From Mesostigma viride (taxonomy: Eukaryota; Streptophyta; Mesostigmatophyceae; Mesostigmatales; Mesostigmataceae), in contig RPFO01000448.1 of NCBI GenBank assembly GCA_009746045.1, positions 612,126-676,125 of the forward strand: DNA of 64,000 nt, written 5' to 3'. The position numbers were made by a program, and so were the translations under genes. The notes under the pieces are model-generated. The model searched no databases and was not told where the DNA came from. It was given only the letters and a program-made list of their open reading frames with translations. Shown here in pieces: positions 37,585 to 48,530 of the stretch (its first letter is position 1; each line of letters starts with the position of its first letter).

Positions 37585-40500
37585 ATGGTGGAAGAGAAGG
37601 ACCCCAGTGACAAGTCTTCTGAGCCCGCCACCCCCGCCAGCCCCGAAGGCGATGCTCCTGCGGAGGGAATCAGCAAAAAAGCTGCGAAGAAGGCTGCTGC
37701 CAAGGCGGAGAAGGAAGCAAAGAAGGCTGCCCGGGCTGCGGAGGTTGCACAGGAGCAGGGAGACAAGGACGAGGACGATCCTCTCAAGGATAACTACGGC
37801 GATTTGCCCCTCATTCAATCGCGTGAGATCTCCGGACGCAAGTGGACAAACGTGGCAGATATTGACGAGAAGCTCGTAGGGACTACCGTTCTCATTCGGG
37901 GGCGTGTGCACACGGTCCGAGGGAAGGGCAAGACTGCCTTCCTTGTCATTCGTGACAGGTTCTCCACCGTTCAGGTGCGTTTGGTTGGCGTACCAGATTA
38001 TCGGTCAGAGGTGGCTCTCATGGCTCTTTGATACCGCTCCTGCTGTTTACGTCGCACCAGCTGCATACCTGCATGCCTGCGTGCCGCGGTTCCGGTTCCT
38101 TCACGTAAAACGATACTTACAGCCAGCGCCTCCTGTCATAGCCTCTCGTTTCCCCGGCCTTGTTCTCATGTAAGAAGCCGATTTGTGTGTATGACTGCGG
38201 TCGTTGTACCCCCGGCCGACCTCCCAGGTTGTCCTTTTCGTCGGCGACAAGGTCAGCAAAGGCATGGTGAAGTATGCGTGCAGCCTGTCCAAGGAGACCG
38301 TGGTCGACATCGAGGGCGACGTGGTCAAGCCGGAGCAGCCCGTGGAGGCGTGCACCCAGCCGGTACGCACAGCTATGCCAGATCGCTTTTGCTCCCATTC
38401 CCTCCCCGCCCCAGCCGCCCCTCCCGCTCAATTCCACCTCAAGTTTTTGTGGTGTCTCTGGCACCATTGTGCACCAGGCACGCCAGGATATTGATTGATA
38501 TGCAGTGGCAGGTAGCCAGCATTTTGCCTGGAGCCTTTGTGCCGGTGTACAAAGCATGACTCCCCTTTGTGCTCTAGGGGGAATTCGGCAGCGTCCGCTA
38601 TGCATGCTTGTGTGCGCCTGCCATTGTGTGGTTGCCACCTCTGAACTGCTGACACCTCGTGATGTCGTTGGTATTGTCGCTGTCTGACCAACCGCGTGTG
38701 GCGTGGCCTCATCATCCACTATTATTAGCAGTGGTGACGGTAGTTTGTGCCGATAAACACGAGCCCTTAAGTCTATGTGCCCACTATTTTCAGACCATTT
38801 TACTTTCTCAGCCAATTTTACTTTCCTGCTCACGCACTTCTGACTTCTTACGCTCTTCTTCCTGGCTCTGGGACTGCGTGACCTATGAATAGCGACCTAG
38901 TACCCATGTGAGTCGGCTCTCAACACCAGGCTATCACATACGACAGCTATCCCATGCTTAAATTAAATGCTGCCACCCCACGCGTTCACCTTGCCTTCCT
39001 GACCATATCTGTCTGTTCTGCCACCGCTACCACCACCAACCCCCCGTCCCCTGCCCAATGCTGGCGACCTCCACCCCCCACACACACCCTGCCGCCGCGC
39101 TCTGCCAGGTGGAGATCCAGGCTTTCAAGGTGTTCACCGTGAGCAAGTCGGCGTCCACGCTGCCCTTCCAGCTGGAGGACGCGTCACGCTCTGAGAAGGA
39201 GCTGGCCGAGGTGGGTTCACTTCAGCCATTGTATGCTTTGTAACCACCGTATGTTGTGCACTGCCAGTGCCAGTGTGTAACCAGAGTATGTTGTGCACTG
39301 CCAGTGCCAGTGTGTAAGCAGAGAATGTTGTGCACTGCTAGTGCTAGTGTGTAAGCAGAGAATGTTGTGCACTGCCAGTGCCAGTGTGTAACCAGAGTAT
39401 GTTGTGCACTGCCAGTGCCAGTGTGTAACCAGAGTATGTTGTGCACTGCCAGTGCCAGTGTGTAACCAGAGTATGTTGTGCACTGCTAGTGCCAGTGTGT
39501 AACCAGAGAATGTTGTGCACTGCCAGTGCCAGTGTGTAACCAGAGTATGTTGTGCACTGCTAGTGCCAGTGTGTAAGCAGAGAATGTTGTGCACTGCCAG
39601 TGCCAGTGTGTAACCAGAGTATGTTGTGCACTGCTAGTGCCAGTGTGTAAGCAGAGAATGTTGTGCACTGCCAGTGCCAGTGTGTAACCAGAGTATGTTG
39701 TGCACTGCTAGTGCCAGTGTGTAACCAGAGTATGTTGTGCACTGCCAGTGCCAGTGTGTAAGCAGAGAATGTTGTGCACTGCCAGTGCCAGTGTGTAACC
39801 AGAGTATGTTGTGCACTGCTAGTGCTAGTGTGTAAGCAGAGAATGTTGTGCACTGCCAGTGCCAGTGTGTAACCAGAGAATGTTGTGCACTGCCAGTGCC
39901 AGTGTGTAACCAGAGTATGTTGTGCACTGCTAGTGCTAGTGTGTAAGCAGAGAATGTTGTGCACTGCCAGTGCCAGTGTGTAACCAGAGTATGTTGTGCA
40001 CTGCTAGTGCCAGTGTGTAACCAGAGTATGTTGTGCACTGCTAGTGCCAGTGTGTAACCAGAGTATGTTGTGCACTGCCAGTGCCAGGGTGTAACCAGGT
40101 AATGTTGTGCACTGTATACTTGACCACGCCGCCCTTCCAGGGGGGTGACCCATCGCTGGGCACCGAGCTCAGTACACTATAGCCATAGTATAATTTGTAC
40201 CTAGGAGTAAAGGGCGTACCAAGCTATTGTATATTTACAACGCTTGCAGGTCGCGTTACCATGTGTGTGTTTGCGTAGGACACTGCCTAAGAGAGGTGGC
40301 TGCCAAGGTTCATGCGCTTGTTCTATTATTACACGGTGGATCCTCGCTATTGAATAATTAGGAACCATGTTCTGCTGGGGGTAGAAACCGTCCCCACTTG
40401 GTACCCCTTCGCCCACTAGAGTTTGCCCTTATTACTTTATTTATCCGTTAGAGTGTACGATTATTACTTTACTCATCTACTTTCATTGGTACCCCACACA

Positions 40501-43500
40501 CTAGAGTGTGCCGCTATTGCTTATTCACTACAATGCGAGAAGCGTCCAAGGAGCTGCTGAGGCTGGGGTGGCCAGGATGGGGGGTCCTTGAGGGGCATCA
40601 CACAAGCACTTGTGCCCGTGCTTCCCTGTGTTTTGTTTTTTCTTATGAACACTATGTGTGCCTGTTCTATGTGCCTGTTATGTGTGCCTGTTATATGCCT
40701 GTTATGTGTGCCTATCATTCATGCCTGTTGTGTGTGCCTGTTGCATGTGCCTGTTATATGGGTGGGTTTGCCTATCTTGGGCGCCAGCATGTGCCTGCGC
40801 CGGGTGCGTGTGTGTGCCCCTATTTGGTGTGCCCGTGTTTTGTGCGTGTGTGTGCATGTGCCGGGGTTGTGTGTCGGGTGCGGCCACTAGCAGAACCCGG
40901 CGCTGGTCACTGTGGGGCAGGACGTGCGGCTGGACAACCGCGTTATGGACCTGCGCACGCCCGCCAACCAGGCCATCTTCCGCGTCGAGTCGGGCGTGTG
41001 CCAGGTGAGGAGGGGGTCATGGAAAGTGCAAGGGGACAATAGAGGGGGCCGTGTGCTGGGTGAGGGGAAGGGGATGGAAGAAGAGGGGGGAGGGGAAGGG
41101 GAAGGGGAAGGGGAAGGGGAAGGGGAAGGGGAAGGGGAAGGGGAAGGGGAAGGGGAAGGGGAAGGGGAAGGGGAAGGGGAAGGGGAAGGGGAAGGGGAAG
41201 GGGAAGGGGAAGGGGAAGGGGAAGGGGAAGGGGAAGGGGAAGTGCTTTTCCAGGTAAACAGCAGGGGGTGGGGTGGGGGGTGGGGTGGGGGTGGGGTGGG
41301 GTGGGGTGGGTGGGTGGGTGGGGTGGGGTTGGGCGGTGGAAGGGTAGGGAGAAGGTAGGGGGGTAATTCGATTGGGCGTGTGCCCTGTAGGGGGGGGGGT
41401 AAAGAGGGAGTAGGGGAGGTGCGAGGGTTGGTTTGGTTGGGCATGTGCCAGGTGAATGGATAAATAATCCAGGAGAAAGGGAATAGGGCTTGTGCAGTTT
41501 CAGGGGGACCAATGAAGGAGTAGAGAAAGGGGAGCTTAATAGCTGTGCCATAACCTACATGACTCTTCCTACGTCTTCCCCTATTCGTGCATACGCATCC
41601 TAGTCTTCCCCTATTCGTGCATGCTCTTCCTCCGTCTTCCCGTGTTCATGCACCCCATTTAGCAAACCTGACCAATTCATCCACAATGCACTGCTTGCAG
41701 GGAACCTTCACATATCCCATTCTGTGCGATTTCCGCTTGATCGGCGCCCCCGTATCAACAACCGCTATCTGACGCCCCCTACGTAACGCCCCTTCTCAGC
41801 TCTTCCGCAATGATTGTGGCTTGCAAACCTGTTTGTGTATACCATGCGCTGCTTGTCTCTTTGATACCTTTCCTTTCCCTCAAACAACCGACCCATAGGA
41901 CGCGTTTCTGGCTGATTTCGTCACAAGCTCTTCCGCGAGGCGCTGCTCATGAACGATATCACTCAGTTTTCCATGATGACTACCCCCCTTATCTAAAACT
42001 TATAATCAACATCGCTATCTGCCTCCCCCTCTGTCATGCCCCTTCTCAGCTCTTCCGCGAGGCGCTGCTTGCGAAGAACTTCATCGAGATCCACACGCCC
42101 AAGATGATCGCGGGCGCGTCCGAGGGAGGCTCGGCCGTCTTCCGGCTCGACTATATGGGCACCCCCGCGTGCCTTGCGCAGTCGCCCCAGCTGTACAAGC
42201 AAATGTGCATCTGTGCGGACATGGACCGCGTGTTTGAGATCGGCCCGGTCTTCCGCGCGGAGCAGTCCTTCACGCACCGCCACCTGTGCGAGTTCACGGG
42301 CCTGGATATTGAGATGGCCATCCGCGAGCACTTCAACGAGGTGGGCAGGGAAACAGGGTTTGGCGGGGTCGGCAGGAAGGGGTTGGCGGGGGTGGCTGGA
42401 AGGGGTTTGGGGGGGTGGCGTGCCGCTGTCCATCAGTACACACTTGAACGAGATGGTTGGGGTATGATGGTGTGGATGCAGCGTGTATGTTATTACATTA
42501 CGCAGGTGCGCATGCCCTCCTTGCATCTGGCCTTGATGTGGCGTGGTACTGTGTCCGACCTATTTATAGGTGCTGGGTGAGCTCTTTGTCTACATATTTG
42601 ACGGCCTCTCTTTGCTGCCGTTGCATGCCTTACTACATGTATTCTGTGTGTACTCTTTTTATAGGTGCTGGACGTGCTGGACGAGCTCTTTGTCTACATC
42701 TTCGACGGCCTCACCTCGCGCTTTGAGAAGGAGCTGGCGGCCATCGGCAAGCAGTACCCCTTTGAGCCGTTCCAGGTGAGCGCGGTGCAGTGATAGCTGG
42801 GCTACCACAAGGCATATACCTTTCTGTGAGAACTGCTCACTTTACAAAACAGCAGGTAATGGAAGGGTAAGGGGTAAGCAGTGCCCCTCGGAGCTGTTCC
42901 AGGTGAGCGTTTTGGCCAAAAGAACTGGAGCATCCGTGGCATTAGCGTTGAAAGACGTGGCATCGAGGATCCTTTACTTGTGGAGAGACTAGCTCGTGTG
43001 CAATGTGGGTGTCCCCAAGGAAATTGTTTGATCGTGCCCGCTTGGAGGGCCTGCCATTGTTAGCTGGTACCCTGTGATGACCCTGGCTGGCCCTTACCCT
43101 TGTGAGTTGCCGACATTTGTATGCAAGCCTATTATGCAACAGTGTTCTAATTCACGTATACAATGGGGCATACTATATCATTCATGGATACGATGGGGCA
43201 CTCTACATCATTTATGTATGCTATGGGGCATACTCATACATATCATTCATGGATACGATGGGGCATATTATATCATTCATGTATACTATGGGGCATACTA
43301 TATCATTCATGTATACTATGGGGCATACTATGGATTTTCCCAGTATTTTGCCCTACACATGGTTAGTCATACCCCTGTGACTCATTCGCTGATAGCGACG
43401 ACAACCCAGTTAGGAACCCCTTTTCAGGTACCCCCCCTTTTCAGTAAGCCAACCCCATACGGCCCCACTCTTCCTTTTCTATTATTTATTTTCCCTGGTT

Positions 43501-46500
43501 TTCATGTCTCATGGCTGGTCGTGAATGGATTGGTAGCATGCTTGCCCCTGCATGTCAGGTCTCCTTCCTGGTCATGGAAGCTTCTTTCGTTCGTCACGCG
43601 GTCTAGCGATTTGACCTCGTGCTTTATCGTTCCTGACAGCCTTTCTCCTTGTGGCCGTTCCTAACAAGTGTTTGTGATTGTGAACCTTGATGTGCCGTGC
43701 TGCGTGTCGCTGTGTTGGCGGCCAGTATCTGCGGCCCAGCCTGCGGCTGACGTTCAAGGAGGGTGTTGCGCTGCTCAAGGTAAGGAGGAATGAGGGTCAA
43801 GGGTTGGCACAGGGGCACAGGGCTATAGGGTCATTAGTCGGGTGGTCAAGAGGGGGGCAGGACTAGAAGTGTTTGAGCAGGCAGCAGCTTCGCCACTTGC
43901 GGGCAGCTGCGTTAAAATTTAAGTCTTTTGTTAGAAAAGGAAGCAAACACGATGCGTAAATTAATGCAAGAATCTGTTGCAGTTCTGACTGCCAACTTGA
44001 TGGCTGTGCTGGAAGCGTTCGTTTGGGCAGATGTGTGTGCGGCTCTCCCATCCTTGAGTAGGGCAGTGGAGTGTTGGAGGTACCGATTCCCATTGCTTGG
44101 AGCGTGGCAGGATTAGCTCAGGTTTGTCATAAGCAACCAGGTTGTTTGGTCTGGGTGCAGGGCTCTGGTCATGTAGAATGCTGCTTAGACCGGGTAGAAA
44201 CACAGTTGGCTTGAACAACACGGCTCATTCATTTGCACCAACGGTTCAGTTGGGAGTGCCGGCCATATCGTGCTCAGTCAAATTTGGCGGCAGTTGTAGC
44301 CAGCAGACGTTATAGCGGGCTGTAAGTATAACAAGCGAGACTGCCCTGGTCCCACTCAACAAGTACAGGAAGTGACACCTTTTGTTTTCACATAGTTCCC
44401 CCCCCCCCCCCCCCCCCTGATGCAGGAGAACGGCATCATTGTGGACCCCCTGGGTGACCTGAACACCGAGTCGGAGCGTGCTCTCGGCCGGATCGTCAAG
44501 AAGAAGTGAGCGCCCGCCTTCGTAGATTCGTCATGTACATGTGTATCCGGCATTTGCCAACCGTTCATGTGTGCGCTTGGCCGCATCATCAAGAACAAGT
44601 GAGGCCGTGCACCCCAGATAGTATTATTCATGAGCATAGATTACTGGCAGGTGCATGCAGGTGTAGCCTAGGCACAGCATCTTGGTGTGTGTGCATGCTC
44701 GGCCAGTGGGCGGGCGGACAGGCAGGCGGACAGGTGGGCGGGGGGGGGGGGATGTGTGTTTGTGGGGGGGTGTCATAAGAAACAAGCGAAGCACTGCCAC
44801 AGGATGGTTGTCTGTTGTTTGAATGTACTATTTTGCTGATGTTTGAATCATTCTCTGGGTTCTCTGCTTCATTTGCATGCTTGAGCAAGGCTCCATGATG
44901 CCCTGGCAGTTGGGAAATGTGGACTGCATTTTCTTCCATTTTTTATTGGGCCTCTCATCACTTGTCATGTCGTCTCCCATGTATGTGGCGACACACTGGT
45001 GGGCATTTTTCCCGTGGCACCCTGCAGGTACAACACGGACTTCTTCATGCTGACGCACTTCCCGCTCAAGGCACGCCCCTTCTACACGATGCCCTGCCAC
45101 GACGACCCCGACTACACCTGCTCTTTCGACATCTTCATGCGCGGTAAGCTGAAATTGGGGATTATGTAATTAATAATAAATAAGCATGTGACTGCGTCAC
45201 GTGGGTGCTAATACAGACTAAAGGAACCTTCAACCCTATATACGCAACGAGAAGGAGGGAGGGCGCCCTAGCTTCTCTCACTGCCGCAAGTAGGCAGGCC
45301 ACAGAGCGCTCTCTCCACAGCATGGTGCCGGGGCGCAACACTTTGGGTGCAATACAACCAGTGCAATACCATAGGCAGGCTGACGCATAGCTTATGCTAC
45401 AAAGGTGAGGAAATTGGGGATAGGGGGCGGAATTCAGCAGGACGTTTTTTGGCATTCTGGACCCGCGGCCCGGATGCCCCCTGCTGTCACTGCCTGTTTC
45501 CAAACGTCTGGCACGTAGGCTCCCTCCTCCCCTTGCATCACAGCCCTCCACTGTTCTGCTCCGTTTCCTTGCCGGCATGCTTGCTACGTTGCCTATGTGT
45601 CCATCTAAAACGTTGGTCTCATTCACTTGTCGCCCCCATGATTCTGTTTTGCACACTAAGGGAATAGGCTTCCTCCGCTCCCCATAACCCCCCCCTTCCC
45701 ACCGCTAGCAAATTCTGTCGCTTCCCTACCCCATACCCCCCCCACTCTCCCTCACCAACTTCCCTTTGTTTTCTAACCCTTACCCTTCTCCCCCCCCCTC
45801 AGCATCTTACCCCTTCCCCACCACATAGGCCCCACCCCTCATCCCTTTCCCCATTCCCTGCCATAACCCCCCCAAAACAACACCTTCGCTTGCTCTCCCT
45901 TCTCCCCCCCACCCCCCCTTTCCAGGCGAGGAGATCATCTCCGGTGCGCAGCGTGTGCACGATGCCGAGTTCCTCACACGACGCGCGATCGAGTGCGGCA
46001 TCGCCGTTGATACCATCGCCGCCTACATTGACTCCTTTAAGTACGAACTTCGTCCCCACCCCACCCCACCCGCCCTTTTTTTTTGTTTTCACTCCTTTGA
46101 GATTCACCTGTCAGTGCGCGTGATTGTCAGGATTACTGTTTCGAAACACGTTCTGGAGTTTCTTTTTTTTTTTTCCCCGGGAGTCAGGTTGTGGGTGAGG
46201 GGGTGGAAGGGTGGAAGGGTGGATTTTAAATGTTTCGCCATGGTTTCGCCCAGTACGAGTGTAACCACGAGAAAGTTCTTGGCCAGTCCGGGTCTCCCTT
46301 CCAGCCTGTTCTCCGCTAGTGAATGCCGCTTTTAGAGTGTTGTTAGATGTGAGTGTCTTCAAAGTGAGTGTTTTTATGGCATCCTGATGGTGCCTTGACG
46401 GTATAGGTGTGTTCCTCTCAGGCCGCTTGTTGTCATTAGCAAAGGTTGGCCATTAGGTGCCAATTCCCCTTATAAACCTCATTCAGCTGCATATCTACCC

Positions 46501-47125
46501 CTTGCTCTTTTGGAATCACAAGCTTCTAATGACTTCAAGCGTGGAGCGACTAATGCTACTGTTCGTGTTACAAACATCTGGGCTAATCTAATTCATGGCC
46601 TTCAACTTGGGTTCATGGCCATGCCAAGTGTCTCTTTCCAGTGCTTCCGCTGGTCGATGACAATGTGTTGGTGTTTTGGTGGTGTGCCGTTAATACCATG
46701 GCCATTAATTAATTAATTAATTAATAGACACGTGACTGCGTCACGTGAGCATAAGTCCTCAGTGGGAGGGGAACATGGGATGGAATGGATGGAATGGATA
46801 CCATGGCCATGCATCAGGTTATTGTGTCTCCCTATTATTTGCAAGTACATCTGGACTCTTGTTCACAGTGTGGGTGCTGTGGTAAGACATCTGCTTGTTT
46901 GCCCATTGTGCAGTGCTGCCATGCTTGCTGGCAATTTTGTGAGTCTGATAGCCGAAGCCGCCCTGTGCCTCCCATGTCTTTACTTTTGACTTCACCAGGC
47001 TGGGCGCTCCCCCCCACGGTGGATGTGGCGTCGGCTTGGAGCGCGTCGTCATGCTGTTCTGCGGCCTGAACAATATTCGCAAGACGAGCCTATTCCCAAG
47101 GGACCCGAAGCGCATTGTGCCATAA
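37585..47125 (+). CDS. DARS1: Cytosolic aspartyl-tRNA synthetase, 11 exons
   Basis: Charges tRNA-Asp with aspartate (class IIb synthetase). Exons: 37585-37974, 38228-38362, 39109-39210, 40894-41004, 42050-42340, 42665-42775, 43726-43779, 44426-44505, 45028-45143, 45926-46040, 46999-47125. These total 1,632 nt, 543 aa, all phases closing. Residues about 30-65 form a Lys/Ala amphipathic helix typical of eukaryotic cytosolic AspRS N-termini. Then come an OB-fold anticodon-binding domain (about 95-205), [18 protein letters not shown], and the catalytic core: [20 protein letters not shown]-like block ([19 protein letters not shown]), motif 2 [33 protein letters not shown], motif 3 GVGLERVVM. The C-terminus [13 protein letters not shown] is the family signature ending. 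The first ATG after an acceptor-like TTGCAG was chosen. Decayed exon-fragment copies lie in introns 4, 5, 6 and 8. Confidence 0.96.
39239..40115 (+). repeat. 37-bp minisatellite in AspRS intron 3, about 24 copies
   Basis: Tandem units around TTGTGCACTGCCAGTGCCAG and GTGTGTAACCAGA, starting 28 bp after the exon 3 donor. Units differ at a few fixed positions (GTATG/GAATG, AACCAGA/AAGCAGA, GCCAG/GCTAG) in repeating combinations, so multi-unit blocks were duplicated together. Each unit contains a GTGCAC palindrome. Open on the minus strand by chance. Confidence 0.96.
41089..41334 (+). repeat. GGGGAA hexamer array followed by GGGGT-rich stretch
   Basis: Perfect GGGGAA hexamers run 41089-41242 (about 25 copies) in AspRS intron 4, then a GGGGTG-rich stretch at 41267-41334. 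Both are G-rich in the AspRS transcript, so the intron RNA could form G-quadruplexes. Confidence 0.95.
43156..43331 (+). repeat. About 30-bp minisatellite in AspRS intron 6
   Basis: Six imperfect units around ATATCATTCATGTATACTAT and GGGGCATACT. Not coding. Confidence 0.85.
45151..45421 (-). mobile_element. LINE family A insertion with 12-bp target-site duplication, AspRS intron 9
   Basis: The element (45163-45409, reverse orientation) is flanked by perfect 12-bp repeats GAAATTGGGGAT at 45151-45162 and 45410-45421. Its AT-rich tail is on the left (TAATTAATAATAAATAAG), followed by the hairpin (ATGTGACTGCGTCACGTG) and a body matching 28517-28759. Inserted 20 bp inside the exon 9 donor without disturbing it. 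Confidence 0.88.
46693..46810 (-). mobile_element. 92-bp LINE family A insertion with 13-bp target-site duplication, AspRS intron 10
   Basis: Flanks ATACCATGGCCAT are identical at 46693-46705 and 46798-46810. The 92-bp insert is reversed: (TTAA)n tail, then ACACGTGACTGCGTCACGTG, then sequence matching the 3' end at 25105-25205. This is a textbook 5'-truncated retrotransposition product. Confidence 0.9.
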
Positions 47126-47637
47126 ACTTGGTTCCGCTGCTGCCTGGCACGTTGGCCTGGAATCGTGGCCAGTGTTGTTTCCGTGTCGTCCCTGTTCATA
47201 TGGTGCACCACGCATGTGGTGCTTTACGACAGAACATGTAGGCTATTGTCTCACTGACTAGTTGCCTTTTGGCCTTTAATGCCTGCACGCCAAATCAGGA
47301 AAGGGAGGCATGCACGCATGTATGTGCATCTATGAAACAACGCGATATTTTCCCGCATTCTTCAATAAAGATAATTGAATTGGTTTACAAAACAGTACAG
47401 CTGCTCCACGCTTTAGCATTCTCCGCAAGAATGAAAGCTATATAGTGGGCCTTGATTACATCTTGCATGGACCCCTACCATTGCATCGCTACAGTTTAGG
47501 AGGCTGACCAAGAGCTGTAGGTAGTGGGGTCACCCTCATGTTACATAGTAAGAGTACCCCTGCAAAAGAATACCAGATTGTACTCAATAAGATCTAGTTA
47601 TCTGATATCCCTAAGTTGGTTTCATCCCGTTTAGCGC
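47126..47637. other. Convergent intergenic region, AspRS / AKAP17A-like
   Basis: 512 bp between two stop codons on opposite strands. It must contain both 3' UTRs and both polyadenylation sites. No coding signal or repeat was seen. Confidence 0.7.
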
Positions 47638-48499
47638 TCATCGGGCCTCGATCATTTGGGCCCCAATGACCACGCTGCACAATCGTTTCCGACCAATGCG
47701 ATCCTCCTCCCCATCTGGGGAGGCGGCACTTGCGCCCGCTCGAGCGAGACCCCCCACCATTGCCAGCATGGCTTGGCTTTCATGTACCTCCATTGGCCAC
47801 CGGTCGCTAAATGCATCCCTCGCGCCCGGTGAAGCCCTGTCCATGCCCCGATCCCTGTCCCTGTCCCAGTCCCTCTCCCCCCCCCTGTCATACCTCCGCT
47901 CCCTGGCTGGCCGGTCAGCATCCCGTGCTTCCCTGCCCCGTTCAAGACCCCTGCCCGGGTCCATGTCCCGGCCCCGCTGGGCCTCCCTCCCCTGATCAAA
48001 CTCTCTGGCCCTGAGATACCCACGGCCGCCCTCCCCGCCTCGGCCATGGTCTCTCTCCCCATCCTTTGCCCGCCATTCCCTGCCCACCTCCCTGGCATGC
48101 TCCGCCTCCCCACCCGCACCCTTCTCACTCCGCGGCCTCTTGTCCTCCTTGACTCGCTCGGCCTCGTCATCGCCGCTGATGCTGCCACTGCTCCCGCTGC
48201 TCATACTGCTGCCGCTGTCACCACTGTCGCTGCCGCCGCTGCTGCTGGACCTCGCTCGCTTGGCCGGCCCTCGGTCAGCGGTCTTATCCTTCTCGGCCTT
48301 ATCCACCCCCTTGTCCTTGTCCCTCTCCACACCACCGTCCTTCCCATAGCCCCTGCCACGATCCCCATCCCTCTCCCTGTCCCTGCCTCTCTCCACATCC
48401 CTATCTCTACCCCTGTCCCTCTCCCGCTCCCTCTCCTTCTCCCTCTCCCTGTCCCTCTCTCTATCCCTCTCCCTGCCCACGTCCCTCTCGCGCGCTCGA

Positions 48500-48530
<31 letters not shown>

